Source of the DNA: DASVTR01 sp033855775
GTDB lineage: Bacteria > Acidobacteriota > Blastocatellia > Pyrinomonadales > Pyrinomonadaceae
Reading direction: 5' to 3'
NCBI GenBank assembly: GCA_033855775.1
Contig: JAWVFT010000091.1
Span: 1 to 38,940, forward strand
Length of the DNA: 38,940 nucleotides
The notes under the pieces are model-generated. The model had not been told where the DNA came from. It saw only the letters and a program-made list of their open reading frames with translations, and did not search any database. The number at the start of each line of letters is the position of its first letter. The stretch's first letter is position 1. The translations under genes and the position numbers were made by a program. Positions 1 to 7,872 of the stretch are shown one piece after another.

Positions 1-52
1 GCTGGACGAGGCTTGACAATTCAAACGCTGGGCAACGGGAACGGAACGAGCA

Positions 53-175
53 GTTTCACGCAAAGGCGCAAAGAGAAAGAAAAACCAAAGCTCGCAAAGA
101 AAAGCTTAGAGTTTTTGAGTGGCTCAACGCTTTGCGCCTTCTGTCTTTTGTTGCTTTGCGCCTCCAGCGTGAAAC
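53..175. repeat. Intergenic imperfect inverted repeat
   Basis: The left arm at 53-73 (GTTTCACGCAAAGGCGCAAAG minus its last base is 20 nt) is nearly complementary to the right arm at 154-175. A further CTTTGCGCC copy lies at about 130-138, so the element is built from repeated short words in both orientations. No coding potential is visible in 1-210. It lies just past the 3' end of panC and may act as an RNA hairpin or terminator, but no clean T-tract supports that. Confidence 0.6.
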
Positions 176-210
176 GCTTTTCTTTCTCTTGAAGCTTGAA
201 AGCCAAGCTC

Positions 211-1089
211 TCAGGCTTTCGTCACGATGCTGTCCTTCTTTTTGTTGAGCACGAGGTTGTCAATCAGGCGCGTCTTGCCGATGTAGACGGCGAGGGCGAT
301 GAGGACTGTGCGGTCGTCCAGTTTGTCGAGCCGTTCCATCGTATCGGCGTCGGTGATGCCGATGTAGTCCAGATGCGCGAGCGGCTCGGCCTCGACCGTC
401 GCGCGGATAATCTCGATGAGGCGCATGGCGTTGCGCTCGCCGTTCTTGTAAGCCTCCTTGGCGAGCTTGAGTGCGCGATAGAGAACTGAGGCGGCGCGTC
501 GCTCTTCGTCTTTCAGATAAGCGTTGCGCGACGAGAGGGCGAGGCCGGATTCTTCGCGCACGGTCGGGAGGACGACGATTTCGGTTTCCAGCGCGAGGTC
601 GCGCACCAGTCGCCTGACGACCAGAGTTTGCTGCGCGTCCTTCTGCCCGAAGAAGGCGAAGTCCGGGTGGACGATGTTGAGCAGGATGGTGACGACCGTC
701 GCCACGCCGCGAAAATGGCCGGGGCGCGACTTGCCTTCCAACTCGTCGGACAAGCCACCGACGTTGATGTAGGTCGAGAAGTTTTTCGGGTAAATCTCTT
801 CGGGCGTCGGGGCGAAGATGTAGTCAACGTTGTAGTCCGTCAGGCGCGCGGCGTCCTTCGTCAAGTCGCGCGGGTAGCGTTGAAAATCTTCGCCGGGGCC
901 GAACTGCGTCGGGTTGACGAAGACCGAGACGACGACGACATCGCACATCCGCCGCGCCTCGCGCACAAGGCTCAGATGCCCCTCATGCAGCGCGCCCATC
1001 GTCGGCACCAGCCCGATGGTCTTATCCTGTTCACGACGCACCTTGCGCGCGACTGAACTCATGCGCTGGCGACGATTGATGATTTCCAT
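211..1089 (-). CDS. panC: Pantothenate synthetase
   Basis: This enzyme condenses pantoate with beta-alanine using ATP to make pantothenate, in the cytoplasm. The 292-residue length is normal for the family. The nucleotide-binding HIGH-type motif is seen as PTMGALHEGHLSLV near residues 29-42, followed by the VFVNPTQF motif at 56-63. The later ESGLALSSRNAYL segment is the SSRN (KMSKS-like) region of PanC. The ATG at 1089 lacks a strong Shine-Dalgarno sequence, but the N-terminus matches family length. It is the last gene of a minus-strand folK-panB-panC group and follows panB after a 93-nt gap that holds a hairpin. No panD or panE is present in the window. Confidence 0.96.
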   Translation of the reverse strand: MEIINRRQRMSSVARKVRREQDKTIGLVPTMGALHEGHLSLVREARRMCDVVVVSVFVNPTQFGPGEDFQRYPRDLTKDAARLTDYNVDYIFAPTPEEIYPKNFSTYINVGGLSDELEGKSRPGHFRGVATVVTILLNIVHPDFAFFGQKDAQQTLVVRRLVRDLALETEIVVLPTVREESGLALSSRNAYLKDEERRAASVLYRALKLAKEAYKNGERNAMRLIEIIRATVEAEPLAHLDYIGITDADTMERLDKLDDRTVLIALAVYIGKTRLIDNLVLNKKKDSIVTKA

Positions 1090-1111
1090 AGATAGGGGTC
1101 AAGAGCCACCC

Positions 1112-1151
1112 GTCAGTCGCCAGCAGTCAGGCATCAGCTTTGGCGACTGAC
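1112..1151. repeat. Hairpin between panB and panC
   Basis: GTCAGTCGCCA at 1112-1122 pairs perfectly with TGGCGACTGAC at 1141-1151 across an 18-nt loop. The flanks contain further CAGTCAG and GACTGA words. There is no T-tract on the minus strand, so an attenuator or processing site is as likely as a terminator. Words of the same type (TGATGCCTG, CAGCAG) recur near 31276 and 31341. Confidence 0.55.
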
Positions 1152-1182
1152 GACTGAACGGCTGATTACCGATGACCGGCGT

Positions 1183-2076
1183 TTATGATTTCTCAGTTTC
1201 AGTTTTCTTGTCTGCCGGAGCGAGGTTCAATTCAGCGGCGGCTTCGGCTGGCAGCCCGTACGATTCCTCTTCGGACGGATAAACTCCCGCCCGCACGTCT
1301 TCTGCAAAGTGGCTGACGGCTTCCGTTATCGTCTCGCGCAGGTTGATGTACGGGCGGACGAAGCGCGCCAGCTTGCCGAACGAGAGGCCGAGCATGTCGT
1401 GCAGGACGAGGACTTGAATATCGCAATGCGCGCCCGCCCCGATGCCGATGGTCGGAATCTTAACGCTCTCCGTGATGAGCCTGGCAATCTCGCGCGGGAC
1501 GACTTCGAGTACGATGGCGAACGCTCCGGCTTCTTCCAGAGCGAGCGCGTCGTCCAAGAGTTCGCGCGCCGCCTTCGCCGTCTTCCCCTGCACGCGATAG
1601 CCGCCGAGCTTATTCACAGACTGCGGCGTCAAACCGATGTGGCCCATGACGGCAAGCTCTTCATCCACCAGACGCTTGACGAGCGCGGCGCGTTTGCGAC
1701 CGCCTTCGAGCTTGACCGCTTCAGCCCCGCCTTCCTTGACAAGGCGAAGCGCGGCCCGCACGGCATCGTCCGCGCCCGTGTGATAAGAGCCGTAGGGCAT
1801 GTCCGCGACCAGCAGAGCGCGCTGCGTGCCGCGACGCACGGCGCGCGTGTGCGTCAGTATCTCTTCGAGCGTGACGGGAACGGTGTTGCCGTAGCCGAAG
1901 ACGACGTTGCCGATGCTGTCGCCGACGAGGATGATGTCAATGCCTGCTTCGTCAACGATGCGCGCGGTCGGGTAATCGTAAGCCGTCAGGCAGACAAGGC
2001 GCTCGCCCCTCTTTTTGCTTGCCAGCAAACCGGGGGCAGTCACTTTTTCAGGACGTTCGGGTTTGAGATAGGCCAT
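1183..2076 (-). CDS. panB: 3-methyl-2-oxobutanoate hydroxymethyltransferase
   Basis: This is the first committed enzyme of pantothenate synthesis, adding the one-carbon unit of methylene-tetrahydrofolate to 2-oxoisovalerate to give ketopantoate. Family hallmarks are LTAYDYPTARIVDEAG, the metal-site segment LVGDSIGNVVFGY, VADMPYGSY, a LEVVPREIA segment and VLHDMLGLS. From the ATG at 2076 (MAYLKPERPEK) the protein has 297 residues, with a charged C-terminal tail beyond the usual end. The frame stays open upstream to 2202, but those 42 residues are encoded by the intergenic hairpin at 2156-2200 and look non-native. A weak purine-rich GAAAG lies ahead of 2076. It sits between folK and panC, consistent with shared folate and CoA supply. 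Confidence 0.95.
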   Translation of the reverse strand: MAYLKPERPEKVTAPGLLASKKRGERLVCLTAYDYPTARIVDEAGIDIILVGDSIGNVVFGYGNTVPVTLEEILTHTRAVRRGTQRALLVADMPYGSYHTGADDAVRAALRLVKEGGAEAVKLEGGRKRAALVKRLVDEELAVMGHIGLTPQSVNKLGGYRVQGKTAKAARELLDDALALEEAGAFAIVLEVVPREIARLITESVKIPTIGIGAGAHCDIQVLVLHDMLGLSFGKLARFVRPYINLRETITEAVSHFAEDVRAGVYPSEEESYGLPAEAAAELNLAPADKKTETEKS

Positions 2077-2155
2077 TCTTATTTTCTTTCGCCAGACTGC
2101 AACCCGGCGACCGCCAAAGGGTAGAGATTCGGAAGGATGCGAAGATTGATTCCTC

Positions 2156-2200
2156 GCTTCATTCAATCGTTGATTCGATAAATCAACGATTGAATGAAGC
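2156..2200. repeat. Perfect 20-bp stem hairpin in the folK-panB gap
   Basis: The 20-nt arm at 2156-2175 is exactly complementary to 2181-2200, with a CGATA loop. The remainder of the 325-nt gap (2077-2401) holds no convincing gene. On the minus strand the hairpin is not followed by a T-run. On the plus strand a T-rich stretch (CTTTTCTTTTA) follows within about 6 nt, but no plus-strand gene needs a terminator here. It could stabilise or process the folK-panB transcript. Confidence 0.6.
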
Positions 2201-2401
2201 AAGAGCTTTTCTTTTATCCTTCATCTCGCTCCGTGGCGGACGCCGCTCGGAATCATGAAAGCACGAGGTTCGCAAGTTGCCAATTATAGGCGAGCCACCA
2301 TGAAAAGCAAGGATGAATGCGGGCAGGGGCAACGAAAGCCCGCCGCCTTTCGATATGAAAGAACGCCGCCTCGTCGCTTTGAGCCTTCAGTCTCTTTCGC
2401 T

Positions 2402-2947
2402 TCATCGCTCATCGCTCCCAGTCTCTCCCGGCGTCCAGCGTTTGACTTCGTAAGAGCTTGTGACGGCGGCGAGCAGTTCGGCGACGCTGCGCCGTAGAAT
2501 CGGGTGAACGAGTTGGGGCGACAATTCCGCGAGCGGCGTCAGCACGAAGCCTCGCTCATGCAGTCGCGGGTGTGGGAGGATTAGAAAATCCGTGGAGCTT
2601 TGATGCTCGCCATAGAGCAACAGGTCTAAGTCAATGGTGCGCGCCCCGCGCGCCACGTCGCGCCGCCTGCCAAGCGCGTACTCGATTCTCAGCAAGCGCG
2701 CCAGCAGTTGTTCGGGACGGGGCAGCGGGCCGCGGAGTTCGGCCACCATGTTGAGAAAAAAGGGCTGGTCATGCACGTCCAACGGCTCAGTCTCATAAAC
2801 GGACGAGAGCCGCCGGACGCTCAGCCCGGCGGCCACCATGCCGCGCACGGCCAGCAACAGATAGCCCGCGCGGTCGCCCAGATTCGAGCCGAGGCCGACG
2901 TAAGCCAGCGTCGAATCAAGCGTCTGAAGTTTAGAATCTGAAGTCAT
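2402..2947 (-). CDS. folK: 2-amino-4-hydroxy-6-hydroxymethyldihydropteridine pyrophosphokinase (HPPK)
   Basis: HPPK transfers pyrophosphate from ATP to hydroxymethyldihydropterin in folate synthesis. The HPPK signature is clear: AYVGLGSNLGDR near the N-terminus, VYETEPLD, DQPFFLNMV, then RRDVARGARTIDLDLLLYG carrying the metal-binding Asp pair, and LPHPRLHERGFVL. The 181-residue length is normal to slightly long. The first dozen residues (MTSDSKLQTLDS) come from low-complexity repeat-like DNA and are probably a neutral extension; no better downstream start precedes the AYVGLGSN strand. It heads the folK-panB-panC group, a grouping common in bacteria. Confidence 0.94.
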   Translation of the reverse strand: MTSDSKLQTLDSTLAYVGLGSNLGDRAGYLLLAVRGMVAAGLSVRRLSSVYETEPLDVHDQPFFLNMVAELRGPLPRPEQLLARLLRIEYALGRRRDVARGARTIDLDLLLYGEHQSSTDFLILPHPRLHERGFVLTPLAELSPQLVHPILRRSVAELLAAVTSSYEVKRWTPGETGSDER

Positions 2948-3106
2948 AAACCGTCATCGAGCGGCGCGGCGAAAAGAGGCGCATAGCATTTATCAAAAGA
3001 GGCAGCTTCTCATTTATTAAAAGCGCGCAGGCGATTGCAGGCTATTGTACAATCAAGGCGCGTTGTTTTCATTCTGTTCCGGTTGCTGACTGAAGGCTCT
3101 TGCTGT

Positions 3107-4822
3107 ATGGGTCAATTCCGCGCGCTCATCTGGTTGAAGTGGACGCTGTTTCGCAACACGATGCGGTCGCGCAAGGCCGTCGTCAGTAGCCTTGCCTCCG
3201 CGTTGGGAACGCTGGCGGCGCTCGTGCTGGCTCTGCTGTTGGCCGTCGTGCTCGGCCTCGCGGCTTACGGCTTGACGACGTTGGAGTCAGGGCGCAACGC
3301 CAACCGCGCTTTGCAGATGGCTCAGACCGCGCAGAGCGGAATGCTGTTCATCTTCATGGTGCTGGCCTTCGTCTACATGATGTGGGCGATTATCCCGCTC
3401 GGCTTGAGCGGCGGCAACCGCTTCGACGCCGGACGCCTGCTGCTCTATCCCGTCAGCCTTCGCAAACTCTTCGCCCTTGATTGGGTCAGCGAATTGACGA
3501 GCCTCGGTTCTATCTTCGCCATCCCGGTGATTATGGCCGTCGCGCTTGGGGCTGGCATCGGCCAGGGGCAATTGATGTTGGCGTTGCTGGCCGGATTGTG
3601 CGCCGTGCTGTTCGGGCTGTCGCTGTCGAAGTGGCTCTCGACATCGCTCGGCGCGTTGATGCAGAAGCGGCGCACGCGCGGCGAAACGTTGTTGGCCTTG
3701 CTCGGAGCGATAGTCGGCATCGGCGGCGCGATGATGGGACAAATCGCGCCCATCATCGCGCAGCACGGAACAGTCTTTCGCGGGATGCGCTGGACGCCGC
3801 CCGGAGCGGTAGCGGTCGCGCTCACGCTCGGCTTGCGCGTTGGACGAGCGCAAGACTTTCTGCTCGCCGTCCTGACGCTGCTCGCGTATTCGCTGCTGCT
3901 CATCATCGCTACTTACTGGACGGCGCGCCGCGCGGCCCTCGGCATGGGCGGCGAGAAACGCGCGAAGACGCGCAATAAGTCCGCGAGCGCGCCGGTCGAG
4001 ACGGCCTTTGGCTGGCAACTGCCGCTGCTGCCAGCCGAACTGTCAGCCGTGATTGAGAAGGAACTGCGCTATGCGATGCGCAACGCGCAACTACGGATGC
4101 TGATGTTGATGCCGCTGATTCTGATAGGGATTCGGCTGGCGCAACAGGGACGAGCGCGCAGTCGCGCGATAGCGATGAGCGGGCGCGGTTTGCCCGCCGC
4201 GGATGTCAGCCGCCTCGAAGGTTTTCTATACTACGCGGACGGGCTGCTCGCGGCGGCTGGCGTCCTCTACGTCTTCCTGATTCTGTCGTCGCTGGCCTGC
4301 AACCTGTTCGCTTACGAAGCGGGCGGGATGCGCTCCTTTATCCTTTCGCCGCTCAATCGCCGCAATATCCTCCTTGGAAAAAATATCACCATTACGTTTC
4401 TCGCGCTCATCTTTTCGACGCTGCTGATTACGGTCAATCAAATAGTCTTCCGTGACTTGTCGCCGGGAGCGATAGCCTTCGCGGCGCTCTCGTTCGCGCT
4501 GTTCAGCGCGGCGATGGCTCTCATCGGCAACTGGCTCTCGATTCGTTTCCCGAAGCGTTTGGAGTTTGGCAAAAGGATGAACGCATCGGGCGTCGCCGGA
4601 TTTTTGTTGATACCGATGCTGCTCGGCTTGATGGTTCCGCCGCTCATGGCTGTGGCCGCCGGTTACTTCGCGGAGAGTTTGGCGGTGAAGTATGCTACAC
4701 TGGCCTTGTTCGCGGGCGTGGCCGTCGCGCTCTATTATTTTTTGATTAACCGGCAAGGCCGTCTGCTTGCTCGAAGCGAGATAGAGATTCTCGAAGCCGT
4801 CAGCAAACGGGCGGACACTTAA
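3107..4822 (+). CDS. Large polytopic membrane protein, ABC exporter permease-like
   Basis: A 571-residue integral membrane protein with roughly a dozen hydrophobic segments. It opens with a basic amphipathic stretch (ALIWLKWTLFRNTMRSRKA) followed by a long hydrophobic helix, typical of putative ABC exporter subunits in Acidobacteria and Firmicutes. The middle carries a cytoplasmic-looking stretch (residues about 275-345) ending in an EKELRYAMRNAQLR segment, as seen in ABC-2-type permeases. The start at 3107 is chosen because GAAGG lies 10 nt upstream and the residues before it are not membrane-like. No ATPase subunit is adjacent, so the partner must be elsewhere or the protein works differently. 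The family call is by architecture only and the substrate is unknown. Confidence 0.6.
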   Translation: MGQFRALIWLKWTLFRNTMRSRKAVVSSLASALGTLAALVLALLLAVVLGLAAYGLTTLESGRNANRALQMAQTAQSGMLFIFMVLAFVYMMWAIIPLGLSGGNRFDAGRLLLYPVSLRKLFALDWVSELTSLGSIFAIPVIMAVALGAGIGQGQLMLALLAGLCAVLFGLSLSKWLSTSLGALMQKRRTRGETLLALLGAIVGIGGAMMGQIAPIIAQHGTVFRGMRWTPPGAVAVALTLGLRVGRAQDFLLAVLTLLAYSLLLIIATYWTARRAALGMGGEKRAKTRNKSASAPVETAFGWQLPLLPAELSAVIEKELRYAMRNAQLRMLMLMPLILIGIRLAQQGRARSRAIAMSGRGLPAADVSRLEGFLYYADGLLAAAGVLYVFLILSSLACNLFAYEAGGMRSFILSPLNRRNILLGKNITITFLALIFSTLLITVNQIVFRDLSPGAIAFAALSFALFSAAMALIGNWLSIRFPKRLEFGKRMNASGVAGFLLIPMLLGLMVPPLMAVAAGYFAESLAVKYATLALFAGVAVALYYFLINRQGRLLARSEIEILEAVSKRADT

Positions 4823-4900
4823 GTGATGAGTGATAAGCGATGAGTCATGAGTTAAAAACTCTTTTTATTACTCATCGCTCATGACTCATCACTTATCACT
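4822..4900. repeat. Inverted repeat of GATGAGT-type words
   Basis: The left arm 4822-4852 and right arm 4870-4900 are complementary in shuffled order: GATGAGT, AGTGAT and GATAAG words occur in different sequence in the two arms. The centre holds AAAAACTCTTTTT. It lies directly after the stop of the membrane-protein gene and may end its transcript. The remaining 90 nt before the next start contain nothing recognisable. Confidence 0.55.
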
Positions 4901-4991
4901 TTTTATCATTCCAGAGATGCGACCGAGCGGCCTCGCTTAAAGGCGGCGAAGACGCATCCGGGCGGGTAACGCAAGCCCCGTCCAGACAAAA

Positions 4992-6314
4992 ATGGCTCGC
5001 AGAAGATTCCGCAGCAACCAACGGCACGAACCCTCCACGGAACGCTCTTTTCAGGAGTACATCCTCTCGACGCCTGCGCCGGAAACCTCGCGCACCGAGT
5101 TGATGCGTCTCGTGCGCGGCGGCGAAGACACGTTCCTCGAACTCAAAGTCAAACTCTCGAACACGGAAAAAATCGCGCAGGAGATTGTCGCGCTCGCCAA
5201 CACGGGCGGCGGGCTGATGGTCTTCGGCGTCAACGACCAACTGCGCGTCGAAGGCTTGGAAGACACGGAAAGCGTGCAGGACGAACTCGTCCGCATCTGC
5301 CGCGAAGAGGTGCAGCCGCCGCTCGTGCCTTTGCTTGACCGCGTGGCGTTTGATAACGGTCGGCGCATCGTCGCGCTCGAAGTCGAAGGCAAGCGGCGCC
5401 CGTACCGCACGCGCGAGGGTCGTTTCTACATACGCATCGGCTCGGAAAAGCGCGAGGCCACGCGCGAAGAACTCTCGGCCCTGATAGACGAAGCGCGACC
5501 GCTCGGCTATGAAAACGTGCCTGTCCTCGGCTCCGGCCTGGACGACGTTGACGAAGCTCATCTATGGAGTTTCGTCCGCGAGTTCGCGGGCGACGCTTTC
5601 GAAGCCGAAGCGGTGGCGAGTTATCCGACCGAAGAAGTCTTGAAGAGAGACTTGCTGCTGGCGACGGGCAACATGGGCGAGGTCGTGCCGACCGTTGCCG
5701 GAATGCTGCTCTTCGGGCGCGACGAGCGCGTCGCCGAATTGCTGCCGCGTTCCAGCATCATCGCCACGCGCTTTGCCGGAGACACGACGCAATCGCCGAA
5801 GGTCGAAAGCCTGACGCTGCAAGGCAATCTACATACGCTGTTTGAGACGGCCCTGCGCTTCGTCAAGCGTTACTGCGATTTGCTTGAGACGCGCCCGCGC
5901 CGCGCGCCAAGCGTTGTTGTCTCCGAACAGCCGGAAAGCCCCGCCGTCATCGCCCGCGCCAATTATCATCGCGGCGCGGTCAGCGAAGGCTTGAGCAACG
6001 CTCTCGTCCATCGTGACTTGGCCCTGCCGCACTCGACGACGCGCCTGCACGTCTTCGACCATTCGATTGAGATTATCAACCCGCGCCGCACGAGCGGATT
6101 CGCCCCGACGGCCACGCGCGCCATCCGCTACGGCGTGCCGCTCCGGCTCAACCCGCAACTCGCGGCCATCTTTTCCAGCCCCGCCTACGGCCTGAATCTG
6201 CCCCACGGCGGGCTGCCCGAACTGCTGCGCCAATCGCGTCTCTTCTCCGGTCGCCGCTCAGAGATACACGCCTTCAACGACGAATTTCGCCTGCGCTTCT
6301 ACGGCATAAATTAG
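4992..6314 (+). CDS. AlbA_2/Schlafen-domain ATP-binding transcriptional regulator-like protein
   Basis: A 440-residue soluble protein. The N-terminal AlbA_2 (Schlafen AlbA-like) domain covers about residues 36-150, with the typical start GGEDTFLELKVKLS, the glycine turn ALANTGGGLMVFGVND and YIRIGSEKREATREEL. The C-terminal half has a HATPase_c_4-like region, YHRGAVSEGLSNALVHRDL followed by VFDHSIEIINP, as in COG2865 proteins often mislabelled RecG-like helicases. Such proteins are thought to bind nucleic acid and ATP. Their roles vary and the target here is unknown. Usual C-terminal winged-helix repeats are not evident, so the protein may end early relative to longer relatives. It follows the membrane-protein gene after 170 nt and is probably transcribed alone. 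Confidence 0.75.
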   Translation: MARRRFRSNQRHEPSTERSFQEYILSTPAPETSRTELMRLVRGGEDTFLELKVKLSNTEKIAQEIVALANTGGGLMVFGVNDQLRVEGLEDTESVQDELVRICREEVQPPLVPLLDRVAFDNGRRIVALEVEGKRRPYRTREGRFYIRIGSEKREATREELSALIDEARPLGYENVPVLGSGLDDVDEAHLWSFVREFAGDAFEAEAVASYPTEEVLKRDLLLATGNMGEVVPTVAGMLLFGRDERVAELLPRSSIIATRFAGDTTQSPKVESLTLQGNLHTLFETALRFVKRYCDLLETRPRRAPSVVVSEQPESPAVIARANYHRGAVSEGLSNALVHRDLALPHSTTRLHVFDHSIEIINPRRTSGFAPTATRAIRYGVPLRLNPQLAAIFSSPAYGLNLPHGGLPELLRQSRLFSGRRSEIHAFNDEFRLRFYGIN

Positions 6315-6323
6315 TCCAATATT

Positions 6324-6400
6324 CAAAGTCCAAAGTCTAAAGTCCAAAGTCAAGAGCTTAGCTTCCTGACTTTGGACTTTAGACTTTAGACCTTGGACTT
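6324..6400. repeat. Inverted repeat of AAAGTCC words
   Basis: Tandem AAAGTCC/AAAGTCT words on one side (6324-6351) face GGACTTT/AGACTTT words on the other (6368-6400), giving a long imperfect hairpin. It fills the gap between two convergent genes and so is well placed as a bidirectional terminator. A second member of the same word family is at 7789-7869. Confidence 0.6.
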
Positions 6401-6404
6401 GTTC

Positions 6405-7634
6405 TTAGCCTTTCGGTGCGTTGTAGAACTGGCGGCTCTGGACTATGTATTCCTTGTCGTCATACTGCCCGTCGCCGTTGACATCAACCTTGACGACAAT
6501 CTTGTGCTGTTTGCCGTCGCGCCGCTCGCCGGGATTGTAGCCGAGGCTATACTGGTTTCTGAGCAGCGCGTCAATCGAGCGCAGCACGTTCGGAATCTCG
6601 CCCTCGAAGGTCACGGGGTAATACATGCCGCCCGTCTCTTTGGCGAAAGTGGTGAGGGCGTTCTGGGCTTGCAGGAAGGTCAGGCGTCCGGGGTCGCCGA
6701 GCAGGGAATCGGTCGCGCCGAGTTGGTCGCCGTACTTCTTGAAAAAGAGATTGCCTGTGCCGATGATGTAAATCGGCACGCCCGCGTTCTGCGTAATCTT
6801 GCGCGCCTGCCCGTAGTTGATTTTGCTGAACGTGTCTATGCCGGAGGCGACGAGGATGATGGCGCGGCGGCGGCCCTGCAAACTCGCCAGCCCCGCGTAT
6901 TCGGCGGTCGAAGATTTGCTGTTTTCCAGCACGACGGAATCGCCGCGCCCGCCGACCAGCGTGAACTTCAGCGCGTCGTAGAGATTCGTCTCGCGGAACG
7001 CAGGATGATTGGCGAGCAGCAGGCTGACGACTTGTTGAATGCGGCGCGGGTCGTTGGTGAAGTCGGTCAAAGGCGTCGGGCGAATGTCGAAAGCGATGAC
7101 GGAGACGTAATCGTCGGGCGGTTTGACGAACTGCGAAAGAAACATCGCGGTCGGTCGGACGACTTCATACTTTCCCGGCTCCATGCCGTTGCTGGCGGCA
7201 TAGCCCAGAGCTTCGCCGAGCTTGCTGTATTCGATGACCATCGCCACCGTAATCGGAGCTTCGGGCGTCGAAAAGTTGGTGATGTCCTTCTGCACGCCGT
7301 CTTCAAAGATTGCGAAGTTGTCCTTCTTCAGCCCCGTGATGACCTGCCCACTTTTCTTGTGATAGACGACGGCATCAACGTTGACGACGGCGGTCGAAAC
7401 CGTAATCGTCTCGGCTTCCTGCGGCTTGCCGACAACATCGTTGGGAATCTCTTCCTGCTTCTCGCCGTCGGTCGTGGCGTCGGGGCGTTTATTCTTTTTA
7501 TTGTCGCTCGGCGCGGGCTGCTGGCGTCTGGATTGGGCCAGCGTCATCATCTGGCCCGCCGTTCCAAGCAGGAGCGAGAGCGCGACGACGAAGGCGGTCA
7601 GGCAATGACGACGGCGAACTGAAAAGCGTTTCAT
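6405..7634 (-). CDS. Secreted VWFA-related protein of acidobacterial type
   Basis: A 409-residue exported protein. A basic start (MKRFSVRRRH) and hydrophobic stretch to about residue 33 form a signal peptide or anchor, then a charged linker rich in K, D and Q runs to about 70. The VWA-like region begins with VSTAVVNVDAVVYHKKSG and DNFAIFEDGVQKDITNF, the layout of the acidobacterial VWFA-related family (TIGR03436), and ends with LRNQYSLGYNPGERRDGKQHKI. The usual MIDAS motif DxSxS is replaced by VIEYSKLGE, so classical metal-dependent binding seems lost. AAGGA lies 9 nt upstream of the ATG and a near-consensus promoter is at 7693-7721. Role unknown; these proteins are numerous in Acidobacteria. 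Confidence 0.8.
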   Translation of the reverse strand: MKRFSVRRRHCLTAFVVALSLLLGTAGQMMTLAQSRRQQPAPSDNKKNKRPDATTDGEKQEEIPNDVVGKPQEAETITVSTAVVNVDAVVYHKKSGQVITGLKKDNFAIFEDGVQKDITNFSTPEAPITVAMVIEYSKLGEALGYAASNGMEPGKYEVVRPTAMFLSQFVKPPDDYVSVIAFDIRPTPLTDFTNDPRRIQQVVSLLLANHPAFRETNLYDALKFTLVGGRGDSVVLENSKSSTAEYAGLASLQGRRRAIILVASGIDTFSKINYGQARKITQNAGVPIYIIGTGNLFFKKYGDQLGATDSLLGDPGRLTFLQAQNALTTFAKETGGMYYPVTFEGEIPNVLRSIDALLRNQYSLGYNPGERRDGKQHKIVVKVDVNGDGQYDDKEYIVQSRQFYNAPKG

Positions 7635-7692
7635 AAAGACAATCCTTTATTACAAGTGGGCAGGGGAACTTCGACTAACTGTGCTGGCTTAA

Positions 7693-7721
7693 AATATAGG
7701 CGCAGCCCGACACACGGTCAA
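7693..7721 (-). promoter_or_regulatory. Sigma70-type promoter for the VWA protein gene
   Basis: Read on the minus strand, TTGACC (7716-7721) is followed by a 17-nt spacer and TATATT (7693-7698). Transcription would begin about 50 nt before the ATG at 7634. Confidence 0.7.
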
Positions 7722-7788
7722 GCCTGTCAGTCTTAATTGACGAACATATTCTGATGCGCGGGACGAAACGCGCGTTCGCCAATCAACT

Positions 7789-7869
7789 CAAAAGTCCAAG
7801 GTCCAAAGTCCAAAGTCAGGAAGCTGAGTTCCTGACTTTGGACTTTGGACTTTCGACCTTGGACTTTCG
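7789..7869. repeat. Second AAAGTCC-word inverted repeat
   Basis: AAAGTCCAAGGTCCAAAGTC and neighbours (7790-7828) face GACTTTGGACTTTGGACTTT and neighbours (7833-7869). It uses the same words as 6324-6400 in a different order. It follows the stop of the lectin-like gene at 7873 and probably ends its transcript. The rest of 7635-7872 holds the VWA promoter. Confidence 0.6.
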
Positions 7870-7872
7870 ATC

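Noticed and set aside
2077..2202. N-terminal extension of PanB
   Set aside because: The 42 extra residues derive from a 20-bp hairpin and have no counterpart in the family.
3107..6314. Membrane protein and AlbA_2 gene as a two-gene defence system
   Set aside because: They are separated by 170 nt with a probable terminator, share no translational coupling, and nothing nearby suggests mobility.
6393..7622. A 409-codon open frame on the plus strand
   Set aside because: It is exactly antisense to the VWA protein gene, which has a signal peptide, Shine-Dalgarno sequence and promoter. The translation is Arg/Val/Glu-rich without any domain, as expected of a GC-rich shadow frame.
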